From an uncultured Marinifilum sp. (GTDB taxonomy: Bacteria; Bacteroidota; Bacteroidia; Bacteroidales; Marinifilaceae): a stretch of 64,000 bases of DNA. Below are positions 35,734 through 44,800 of the stretch, piece after piece. The stretch is taken from positions 4,266,923-4,330,922 of the forward strand of contig NZ_OY781918.1 of assembly GCF_963677195.1 (NCBI RefSeq), written 5' to 3'. Position 1 is the stretch's first letter; each line of letters opens with the position of its first letter. The position numbers and the translations under genes were made by a program. The notes beneath the pieces are model-generated. The model made no database searches. It was not told the DNA's origin and saw only the letters and a list, made by a program, of their open reading frames with translations.

Positions 35734-35994
35734 CTAATTTTTCTTGCTCTTTAAATACCCTACAATTCCACACACACCAAACAATAACATAAAAACGCTA
35801 AAGAAAATAAAAACTCCGTCGCTACTAAAATTTGAATCTAAAACTCTATATAATCTTCTTAACAACTGATCTCCAGTACTTCCACCCTTGTCGTATACTA
35901 AACTATCATAATTACATATAGAATATAGAAGTAATAAACCTGAAACCACAAATCCCACTAAACACTCCATCCAAATATTAAATCTCTTTTTCAT
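35734..35994 (-). CDS. Small two-helix membrane protein, truncated; candidate immunity protein
   Basis: An 86-aa protein with two predicted membrane helices (WMECLVGFVVSGLLLLYSI and FIFFSVFMLLFGVCGIVGYL) ending KSKKN. Its start overlaps the end of the 1448-aa gene by 17 bases, the coupling seen for toxin-immunity pairs. The in-frame sequence after its TAG is coding-like, so this is probably the shortened form of a protein of about 120 residues; both helices are kept. Function as immunity is inferred from position and topology only. Confidence 0.65.
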   Translation of the reverse strand: MKKRFNIWMECLVGFVVSGLLLLYSICNYDSLVYDKGGSTGDQLLRRLYRVLDSNFSSDGVFIFFSVFMLLFGVCGIVGYLKSKKN

Positions 35995-38900
35995 ATTCCT
36001 CTATTCCTTTTTCTATTTTTTGATTAACTTCTTCCTTGTAAATATTACTCTTAAAACTTCTTATTATGGTTTTATTTACTCCATATTTTAATAATCTTTT
36101 AGTAACAAATACTGGATTAATTTTTATTTTTCTTAATAGTATAGCATACATTCCTTCATCAACTTTAACAGCAACATTGCCTATTGCTGTTAAAAACAAG
36201 TCTTGTAAACAATATTCAACACCTTTTTTCAAAGCCTCTTTAATTCCATTATTCGTTGGCTTTAAAGTTCCTTTCACTCCATTTCTCAGACATCCCAGAG
36301 CATAAGCATATTTAGTATTATTAATATGTATTGCTCCAGAAGCCCAAATAACATTATTAAAATCCACACTATCTACTGCCTGTGAAAATGGTATTTCATC
36401 TAGAATCGTGTAAGTCAAAGATTGTATACCAAAATCTATTAAAGCAGCATAAGCTGATTCCGACACAATCTCTATAGCTTTTTTACCAGCAGCGTAACTA
36501 CCTAATGTAGACACCGTCAAACCCAGATCAAAAAGAGTGGCTATATCATCTTTTATTTGTTCTGAATGTTTCTCTTCAAGTATATAATGCAATAAAAAAG
36601 CAGGAATATATGCAACTGATTCTCCTGGGATAAAATCCGCTGGTAAATATCCTTGTACATTTTCACTCATTATTGCAACATATTCAAATGATTTAAGCTG
36701 CGCCAAATACTTTTCATCTTGTAAAATTGATATCCAATCGTTTTTCGTTGAGATCTTAAATTCCCCAGTTCGAACTAAATTCTCAGAAATGAATATTATA
36801 TCTGGACTTAAGGTTTCTTCCCAATTAAATACTTTGGTATAAATGTCACCCAAATAATTGAAATTCTGTCTATATATTTCCGTTACATCTGGTGTCGTAT
36901 TTTGGATTTCAAATTTTGCACATGTAAATAAAAATTCCTTCCTGTTTTCTCCATCCAGATGCGCTATAAACCTGTTAATATTATTTCCTTTCCTTAGTAC
37001 ATTAAGCAACGCCATTTGTTTCTGGTTATCACTCTTGCAAGACTCAATTATCTTTAAAATAATCTCTTCTGTGTTGACACAACTTATATAATCTGTAGTC
37101 ATTGTAAACAAATCGGCTATTTTATTAAAAATATGGCTAATATCATTCGGAGACATGCGATCATACTCTTGATAAGGTAAAATTGCTAAATGATTTAATA
37201 GATCAAATTTATCCTCTATTGAATTGATTTTTATAATCAATTCTCCTATTTGGTGATTATATTCCGATAAATCTGGGTACAAATAGTCCTGAAACAGATC
37301 AAATTTATCGATCGAACTAATGACAAGTACTTTCCCATATAAAACATCTGCACGGCCATAATGTATTTGACTATTAACCTTAGTAGGAATAAAATCAATA
37401 GCTTCACGAACTTCTATACTGATTTTTTCAAACTGATTATCACCCAATATTAATTCTTTCGCATGGTGTCCAATCCAAGGATAACCATCCGCTTGGTAAT
37501 TCAATTTTTCACCATGAACATATGCCCATCTGAATTGCTCCAATAACTTTTGCGTACATACAGGATCGGAAACCAACTGACTAGCATTCCCCTCTTCTTC
37601 CTGCCCCCACAGCTTCACATCCCTCAAGTTGTGAATATCGTCCCACTGGTATTTGCGCAGTTGTTGTCCGTCGGCGTAGTCCATTAGGTTTTGAGTAGAG
37701 TTTTCGGGAACGGAAGGAAAATCCTGAAAAGGGTGGCTTAGGCGGAATTCGCCATGAGCGACCTCGTGGGCGATGGTTCGGCACAATGCATTAGTCGGAT
37801 TTATATTGTTGCGTTTATGTATATCGGTAAATATAAACCCCCAAGGCCTCTTTTTAGGCATAAAACCTGCTTTGCTGGCATTTTTGGCTTTATCAACCAA
37901 AAACAGGTAGGTTTTGTTATCGTCATAATCACCAGAGCGTTTCAAGGCCTTAATCACCTTGTTCATTTCCTTGGTGTAATTGCTCAGCATTTTCGATTCG
38001 CCATCGTCCAATCCCTGGCTCATGTCGTCGCTGTATTCTACTTGTACACCCGCATGCTGGCTCACTGTCCATCGCACATTGGCGGGGCTATAGGTATCAT
38101 TTAAGTAGGTTTCGAGCTGTGCCTGTGGTATGCTTGTACTATTTCCATTAACCGGCACCAGAACCAAATTCTTTTCTATTTGGTCGTAGCTGATTACATT
38201 CAGTGCACCTAAGAGTACTTTCTTCGTTTTTTGGGTGCTGTCGTCTTTTACATTGTAGTAAGCGGTAATTTGTTGTACATCTTCGTGAAAGCTACCTCTT
38301 ACGTTTAAACTGAAAACATCGCCCTGTTTTTGTGGCGTAATTTCGGCTCCCATTGCATTCATAAAATGAACGGTATCGATCTGCATGCCATTGCTTAGCT
38401 GCATTTCTACGTTCACCTCATCGTTGCCATTGCTGCCAATGCTTTTCCATGCTTTTAAATAATACTGCTTGGTGGTATCGCCCAACTGCAGGCTTTCGTA
38501 GTAAGGCAGATAGGCTTTTTTCTCTTCTTCTGTTAATCCAATTTCGTGACTGTCGAAACCATAATTCTGATTGTCGTGAGCCAGAAAGAAAATGCCGTTG
38601 GCGGTAATCTGAAAATCGCCACTGTTTACCTTATCGAGAATTTGGGCTACTTTATCGGCTCCTTCCTTAATCAGATCTGCTCCTTTAGGATCATCCAATG
38701 CCAACAAATCTCGTCCTCGCTCAATGATTTCTTTGGCATCCTCCAACTCATCATTTAAGTTGTTATCGCCTAAATCATCTTGCAAATCGGAAATATTGTC
38801 TACAATATCTTCGGCATCCTCAATGGCATCGTCAATATCGTCCCATATATCATCATTGAAAAAATCGTCGGCACCATCGCGAATATCGCCTCCCAATGCG

Positions 38901-40324
38901 TATACATCGGAACCTACTACCCTAATTTCTCCGGCAGTTAACTGAAAACTTTCGTTTACCCTAATGTTTTCGAACACCGTGCGCAACTCCACATTGCCCA
39001 ACAAACCAATACGCACTACTCCACTACCTGTAAAAGATCCCCTTCCGCTGGATTTTTTTACCAATACTTCGAATCCTCCAGCCTTAATAATATCGCCTGG
39101 CTGTAGTTCGTTTAATGCCGGACTGTTATCAATTTCGGGCACATCGGCACTTTGTCCGCATTCGACCACTTCCTGTTCTTTCGAAAGTGTAAACTGCTTA
39201 ATGGCTGTAAAATCGCTTTCTAAACTTTCGCATTGTGCTTGTACTTTATACTCGTATGTTGCACCTGGCTTTAGTTGTTTCAATTCAAAATCGGGAAAAA
39301 CAGACTGTTGAGCATACCACTTACTGCCCTCTACATCGCGTATTTGTATGGTAAATGAGCTGTGATTTTGTTGTGGTATAATGCTTAGTTGCGCCGAACC
39401 TCCCAGAAATGGATCTACATCGACTGCAATTGGTGGCTTACACTCCTGTCCGAAAACAAAACTTACCACAGGCGAATAACCTTCGTTTTTAAACATCTCC
39501 TTTTGCTCGTTGCTAAAGGCACGAACACGGCAGGCATACTTACGACCAGGCATCAGCATGGGGTATTGTGCATCGTAAACAAAAGATGTGTTGCGAAAGA
39601 TGGTTTTCAGTAGTGGTTCTTTGGAACGAATTGCCTCTTCGGCCGACTGATTCACAGGCCAAATTTCGACCAGAGTAAACTCATACTCCACATCAGCCAA
39701 AGCATTTTGAGAATTCATGTGCCGTGGCAACCAATTAAAAAAGATAGATGCCGGATCGGAAGCTTTTACTATTTTATTATTGGTTGGCGTGGTGATTACA
39801 GGAGGTTCATTCAGTATCATCCAAGCCATTGTTGTAGCTGTATTCGATACTTTTTCTTTACGACGAGCTTCGAATACCTCTACGGTAAACTTGTACACTC
39901 CTTCGGGTAATCGTCCAGTTTTTAAAAATTGATTTTTTGTAATTCCTGCAAAATTTAGATGTTCGGGTGCCAAGTACTCTTCCAATCTATCGCCATAGAG
40001 CAACTCGGGCGTTCCGGGCAGTAATAAAACAGGGTTTTTGGGAACAAAATCGTCTTTGGTGGTCAACTTTATTCCCTGCCCCTCAATGCTAATTCGAAGA
40101 CGCACCGAAAGATCTGTTCTTTGTAAATCTTTCAGTGTTAAATTTACCAATAACTTTTGATTGCCTCCCTTGTAATAATCGGCCAAATGTACCGAATAAG
40201 GAGGTATAAGCTGAACATTACACTGTACCGGATACTGTTGTGCATTACTTTTACCTGCCGATATCAGCAGACCAAAGAATAGTAAGAGAATGGAAAGCAA
40301 GTTTCCTGGTATACGTTTATTCAT
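35978..40324 (-). CDS. Secreted Fn3/metallopeptidase giant, candidate polymorphic toxin
   Basis: A 1448-aa protein. Signal peptide 1-28. N-terminal part begins QYPVQCNVQLIPPYSVHLAD, which recalls the TANFOR-type proteins of Bacteroidota (from memory, not checked). Fn3-like modules follow (about 175-385), an acidic helical stretch DDIWDDIDDAIEDAEDIVDN near 500, and a zinc peptidase motif HEVAHGEFRLSH (H853, E854, H857, H864) with NLMDYADG as a Met-turn-like segment. After about residue 918 the base composition drops sharply and a C-terminal region of about 530 residues begins, helical and partly hydrophobic, with no known family. No T9SS tail. Two small membrane genes follow, the first overlapping. 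This matches the carrier-protease-toxin order of polymorphic toxins; toxicity is inference. Confidence 0.8.
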   Translation of the reverse strand: MNKRIPGNLLSILLLFFGLLISAGKSNAQQYPVQCNVQLIPPYSVHLADYYKGGNQKLLVNLTLKDLQRTDLSVRLRISIEGQGIKLTTKDDFVPKNPVLLLPGTPELLYGDRLEEYLAPEHLNFAGITKNQFLKTGRLPEGVYKFTVEVFEARRKEKVSNTATTMAWMILNEPPVITTPTNNKIVKASDPASIFFNWLPRHMNSQNALADVEYEFTLVEIWPVNQSAEEAIRSKEPLLKTIFRNTSFVYDAQYPMLMPGRKYACRVRAFSNEQKEMFKNEGYSPVVSFVFGQECKPPIAVDVDPFLGGSAQLSIIPQQNHSSFTIQIRDVEGSKWYAQQSVFPDFELKQLKPGATYEYKVQAQCESLESDFTAIKQFTLSKEQEVVECGQSADVPEIDNSPALNELQPGDIIKAGGFEVLVKKSSGRGSFTGSGVVRIGLLGNVELRTVFENIRVNESFQLTAGEIRVVGSDVYALGGDIRDGADDFFNDDIWDDIDDAIEDAEDIVDNISDLQDDLGDNNLNDELEDAKEIIERGRDLLALDDPKGADLIKEGADKVAQILDKVNSGDFQITANGIFFLAHDNQNYGFDSHEIGLTEEEKKAYLPYYESLQLGDTTKQYYLKAWKSIGSNGNDEVNVEMQLSNGMQIDTVHFMNAMGAEITPQKQGDVFSLNVRGSFHEDVQQITAYYNVKDDSTQKTKKVLLGALNVISYDQIEKNLVLVPVNGNSTSIPQAQLETYLNDTYSPANVRWTVSQHAGVQVEYSDDMSQGLDDGESKMLSNYTKEMNKVIKALKRSGDYDDNKTYLFLVDKAKNASKAGFMPKKRPWGFIFTDIHKRNNINPTNALCRTIAHEVAHGEFRLSHPFQDFPSVPENSTQNLMDYADGQQLRKYQWDDIHNLRDVKLWGQEEEGNASQLVSDPVCTQKLLEQFRWAYVHGEKLNYQADGYPWIGHHAKELILGDNQFEKISIEVREAIDFIPTKVNSQIHYGRADVLYGKVLVISSIDKFDLFQDYLYPDLSEYNHQIGELIIKINSIEDKFDLLNHLAILPYQEYDRMSPNDISHIFNKIADLFTMTTDYISCVNTEEIILKIIESCKSDNQKQMALLNVLRKGNNINRFIAHLDGENRKEFLFTCAKFEIQNTTPDVTEIYRQNFNYLGDIYTKVFNWEETLSPDIIFISENLVRTGEFKISTKNDWISILQDEKYLAQLKSFEYVAIMSENVQGYLPADFIPGESVAYIPAFLLHYILEEKHSEQIKDDIATLFDLGLTVSTLGSYAAGKKAIEIVSESAYAALIDFGIQSLTYTILDEIPFSQAVDSVDFNNVIWASGAIHINNTKYAYALGCLRNGVKGTLKPTNNGIKEALKKGVEYCLQDLFLTAIGNVAVKVDEGMYAILLRKIKINPVFVTKRLLKYGVNKTIIRSFKSNIYKEEVNQKIEKGIEEYEKEI

Positions 40325-40467
40325 AGTTCAATCAATCGTTAATTTTGACTGTTTTTATTTATCTTCTTTACTTCTGGTATAATACATTCACAAGTAGCCA
40401 AAGAACTACTTCTTTATTTATCCCTATTTCCTAAAGAGACTATAGGAATCTACACCTAAGTTTATTC

Positions 40468-41784
40468 TTATTTATCTTTTACACAGCGTACGCAAATGCC
40501 GACGCTCTTGTGTATTGATCTTCTTTCCAATTGCTTGTCATCACGATTTTTACTAAAACTTCTATACAGGTAATCTCCGGATTCCAACTCTGTATTCGTC
40601 CAAAACTCAGTACCAACAGGCCAAAGCACTCCTGTTCCATCAATATTCTGATATCTACTTCCACAGTAAAAAAACACATCAAAACCAGTAATATAAATCC
40701 CTTGCTCAATATCCGAATGGGTTAAACTTTCTCGTTTACCAAAACTTTGAGCCTCTTCATTATCCATTCCCATTTCTAATTCCAGTTGTATCCATTCTTC
40801 ATCAGTAGGTAAGTGCCATCCTTCGGGACATGATAATTGAGCAGCAACCAAATTGTAATAAACATATCCTTTTTTATAAGAACTTGTTTCCTTAGCCTCA
40901 TTTACATCGGTTCCTGAGTAATCTCTAACATAGGTATATGCTTTAAGGGGATTGCCTTCCTCAATAGGATAAACTTGCGGTAAGTACTTTAAATTGTCTA
41001 CCATCCAGGTTCGTGATCCAATCTCAACAGTACGATATACATTTCCATCTCTCTCATCGGTAAAACTTCCATAAATTTCAGGAGTTGTGAATTCAAACGC
41101 CTCTGTATATGTAGTTCCATTCTCATTGGAAGCAAAAGCCTTTAAACAGTATTTTTCCTCCCACTTTAAACCTTTTATAGTAATGGTAAGTTCACCTTTA
41201 CCTTTTCCTGAGACTTCTTTGAATTTAAAATAATCCAAATCTACACTAGTACTACTACCAACTACTACTCCTCTTTCTAATACGTCATATCCACCATCAT
41301 AAGTAACATTCAATTTACATGTAGCTGATCTTGAATCAAAACTCACTAAGTCTGCAGATAATTTTGGAAGTTTAGATGCAAGAGTTGTAAATTCTTTTTG
41401 ATCGCTATAGGCAATACCTACTTCATTTTTGGCATAAGCACGTGTATAATATTTTACACCATCTTCGAGATCTTCTAGAAATATCAAAATATCGTCGGGA
41501 TAAACATCTACATATTCACCTGGCCTTCCTGATGGATCAGGCTCAACATAATCCTTTTCAGTAGGATTGGGATTCTTTCCATAACACACGCCACTTTCCA
41601 AAATTTTCGCCCCTCCATTGTCCTCCACATCAAACACAAAAATCGCAGAAGTCTCTTTAATTTCTATAATATCTTTCACTTCAACAGTCGGAACCGTCGG
41701 ATCATCACTTTTATCACAAGATTGAACCAGTCCTGCAAGGCTAATTATTAGTCCAAAAATTAAGTAGTGTAGTTTTCTATTCAT
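40468..41784 (-). CDS. FISUMP-domain lipoprotein
   Basis: A 438-aa lipoprotein with lipobox LAGLVQSCDKSD. Two Fn3-like modules (KDIIEIKETSAIFVFDVEDN; PKLSADLVSFDSRSATCKLN) precede a Fibrobacter succinogenes major paralogous (FISUMP) domain: YRTVEIGSRTWMVDNLKYLP, CPEGWHLPTDEEWIQLE, and the end SVGICVRCVKD. FISUMP domains are surface domains of unknown ligand. It is located between the 1514-aa protein and the candidate toxin; a 143-base gap separates it from the latter. No reverse transcriptase or other diversity-generating component is nearby. Confidence 0.85.
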   Translation of the reverse strand: MNRKLHYLIFGLIISLAGLVQSCDKSDDPTVPTVEVKDIIEIKETSAIFVFDVEDNGGAKILESGVCYGKNPNPTEKDYVEPDPSGRPGEYVDVYPDDILIFLEDLEDGVKYYTRAYAKNEVGIAYSDQKEFTTLASKLPKLSADLVSFDSRSATCKLNVTYDGGYDVLERGVVVGSSTSVDLDYFKFKEVSGKGKGELTITIKGLKWEEKYCLKAFASNENGTTYTEAFEFTTPEIYGSFTDERDGNVYRTVEIGSRTWMVDNLKYLPQVYPIEEGNPLKAYTYVRDYSGTDVNEAKETSSYKKGYVYYNLVAAQLSCPEGWHLPTDEEWIQLELEMGMDNEEAQSFGKRESLTHSDIEQGIYITGFDVFFYCGSRYQNIDGTGVLWPVGTEFWTNTELESGDYLYRSFSKNRDDKQLERRSIHKSVGICVRCVKDK

Positions 41785-41816
41785 CTTTCTTCTTTTTTTA
41801 AATTATTGTACTTTGT

Positions 41817-44800
41817 TTAATTCATTAAATAAGGAACCACCAATTTATTCGAATAGGTTACCTTATTAATTCCCGGCAATACATAACGAATAACCACCTC
41901 GTATTTTCCACCTGTTTGAAATGGAAAATGTTTATTCAATAAATTGCTTAAATTCTCTTTCTGAGGCACAAGAGATACTTTAGCCACCTTGTTTCTAAAT
42001 TCTATAAAATCGTTGTAAGCCACCGGAGCCAAATTGTAATTCAAATTGAAATACTGTGTTTGCACCTGGGGGTCTTCGGCTGTATAATTTGTTTCTGTAA
42101 TTAGTGGGTTGGTAACATCCTGAGAAATGTTCACTGCATAAACCGGAGGCGTTCCCAATACATCGGCTTTTCTCCAGTCTAATGTATATTTTCCTGCCAA
42201 TGGATATTCTCCATACATCAGTGGGTTTAATCCATTTTTGAACCAACGGTTATTTTGCTGAGCTTCGAACTGTATTAATGGTTTGTAATCGTCTCCACCC
42301 TTTAATTCATTTTCACCAAATATTTCAGGAGAGTTAAACATTACATTTGCCTGATATATTCCTGTATATACAGGCCATTCCCAACTCTGTCCGAATTGTA
42401 TTTTCTTGTATTTTTCTTTAAATGTCCTGTAATCACTTGTCCTAAAGAAGTTTTCGTACAACTGTTTTTCTTCTACTGTTGTTATACTCGAACCTTCTTT
42501 TGCCTTTTTGTTGTTTATGGTTGCATCCTCGTTACCACTCTCTTTCACCACAACATTGGCATCTATTTTACTTGTGCTAAATTTTGGAAGATTGACTAAT
42601 TCCTGTTTGTACACTGAATTTGTAGTCATACCCTTTGGAATCTCGAAATTAACGGTACGATCCGTATAAGAAATATCTCCCATTAATGTGCTTCCATCTT
42701 TACGGGTCATTCTCATTTTCTGATCCCACTTGTCGCTAGCTTCAAACAAGTAAGGCTGTCCTTTTCTCAATTTTATATACCCCGCTTTGTATTCATCTTT
42801 AAAAAAGTTGAATTGATTTGATACGGGATAAGAGTAAGCAATATTTCGAGCCGGAATATGAGCAGGAGCCGGGCCAGTTGTGAAATCTCCTTTTTCCTCC
42901 TGAGTTTGTCCTTTCAGCTTTTTCCATACCCCACCTACTTTTTCTTCAAAGCTTACTTTCACCGTGTAATCTATTTTAGTTTCAGGCGGAAGTATATCTA
43001 AAGAGTTAAAAATAGCTACATCATTATTTTCGTTCCATTCAATAACACCCTCTATATTTTTCCCACCTGCTTTCAGGCTTATTTCGTCCAATTTTATGCG
43101 GTAGGTTTTCTCAATTTCATCTAAATCGACCATTTCAAATGCTTTGCCTATTTCCATATTAAAAACCGATTGAAATGCGGTGAACACATCAACCTCGGCT
43201 CTTCCGTTTTTAGGTGTTACATCTGAAATTACATCCAGTTGGTCTAATACACTTCCACCAACCAACTCACATTTATCGCCAATGGTTACTTCGAACTTAC
43301 AACGTCCTTTTACCAGACCACCCAAAACACTGTAATGGCCACCAACAGTACCTTTCATCCACAATGGGTTTGGTAATTGTGCCTGTAATAAAGTAGCTGC
43401 TCCAATATTTAGGATGTGAATTTTTTTGTGCTTGTGAAAAATCTTCACCCTAATTCCAATTTCTCCATCCAAATAGGCATAAGCCTGTCCGTTTGCATAC
43501 CAACCATCAATTCCCGGAGATTTTCCACTTCCTTTACATCTTACTTCGTTTCCATAATTCTTTAACATGATATCGAAACCAGCCCCGGCTTTAAAATAAC
43601 CATAGAATATTAAAAACCTTAGGTCTCCAGTATTGATACTAACATTTGAGCCAAATGCAAAACCTTTACCTGCTCCTAATGCATTAAAATCACGCATGTA
43701 ATCCAAATCGTCTGCACCTAAAATATCAGCCACCTCATCGGGTGGTGGTGGACTCCCTAGGATCTTGGTTCCCACCATAAAATAGCTACCTGTTTTTAGT
43801 ATTCGCATTAGTTTAATTCCTACACGATCTTCAGGAGTACCCATATAAAAATACCAGTCTTTAGGGTCTACATGAAATTCAGCCCAACCAGCTCTTCCAT
43901 TTGAACCAACTCCTTGAATTATTCCTCCCGGTACATTCATAAAAACTTCGAATGCTCCGTGTAAACTTTTATTTGGAAAATCGTAACTAACTTTTGCCTT
44001 TGCTGCTACAGTCGACTCTCCTGCAATTTCACTTTCTGAGCCAAACATTTGTGTTTGAACATCGGATTGCCCTTTTAAACCAGGTAAATTGACACTTTCA
44101 ATCAAGTTATTTAATCCATTATCCAGACTTTTGCCTAACTTCATGCAGCTTTTTTGTAAAACATCGACTCCAGGAAGATTTAATGGGGATAAAAATTTTC
44201 CATTTCCCTCAAAAGAAATGTAATTCAACCCTCCATTACTGTTAAATGAAGTTTCGAAGATCGTTTCAACTGTAACTGCCGACTTATCGGGCGATGCCAT
44301 ATCTGCTCTAGCTTTTAAACCAAGACCTGCTTTTTTATTGGGCACATATACAATTCCGCTTGGCGTAGCACCAATACTACCTGCTCCTAATGCTGTTCCG
44401 CTATGCGACATTCTATTATAAACACCACCTCCAAAAGAATAGATACTTAATCCTGGAAATATTGGGACTCCACTAGGTATTGTAAACATTCCATCAGCAT
44501 ACCAATAGCGGTATCCTTCCACACTTCCAAATAATGCGGATGCCTGTAAATCAATACCAGGGGTAAATGAGGCATCAACCATACCTTTAAAACCTGATCC
44601 ATAACGAGAATCATTTTTGTACCATTGAGCAAAACCTTTGAGTTTAAATCCTCCTTGGTCTATATCTATCCCCAGTTTCCCAATTTCTAAACCAACATAT
44701 TTAAATTTTATCTTCTCAGGATCTTTCTCTGCAAGAATGATAGCTTCAGCAATACCCCCAAAATTATCACTCACATTAATAGTCATATCGAGCCCTAAAC

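Noticed and set aside
37581..39932. Several plus- and minus-strand frames of 60-116 codons opposite or beside the 1448-aa gene
   Set aside because: They are shadows of the GC-richer half of the real gene; none has an independent start context or protein-like composition.
40468..41784. FISUMP domain as a diversity-generating retroelement target
   Set aside because: No reverse transcriptase, template repeat or accessory gene is present nearby.
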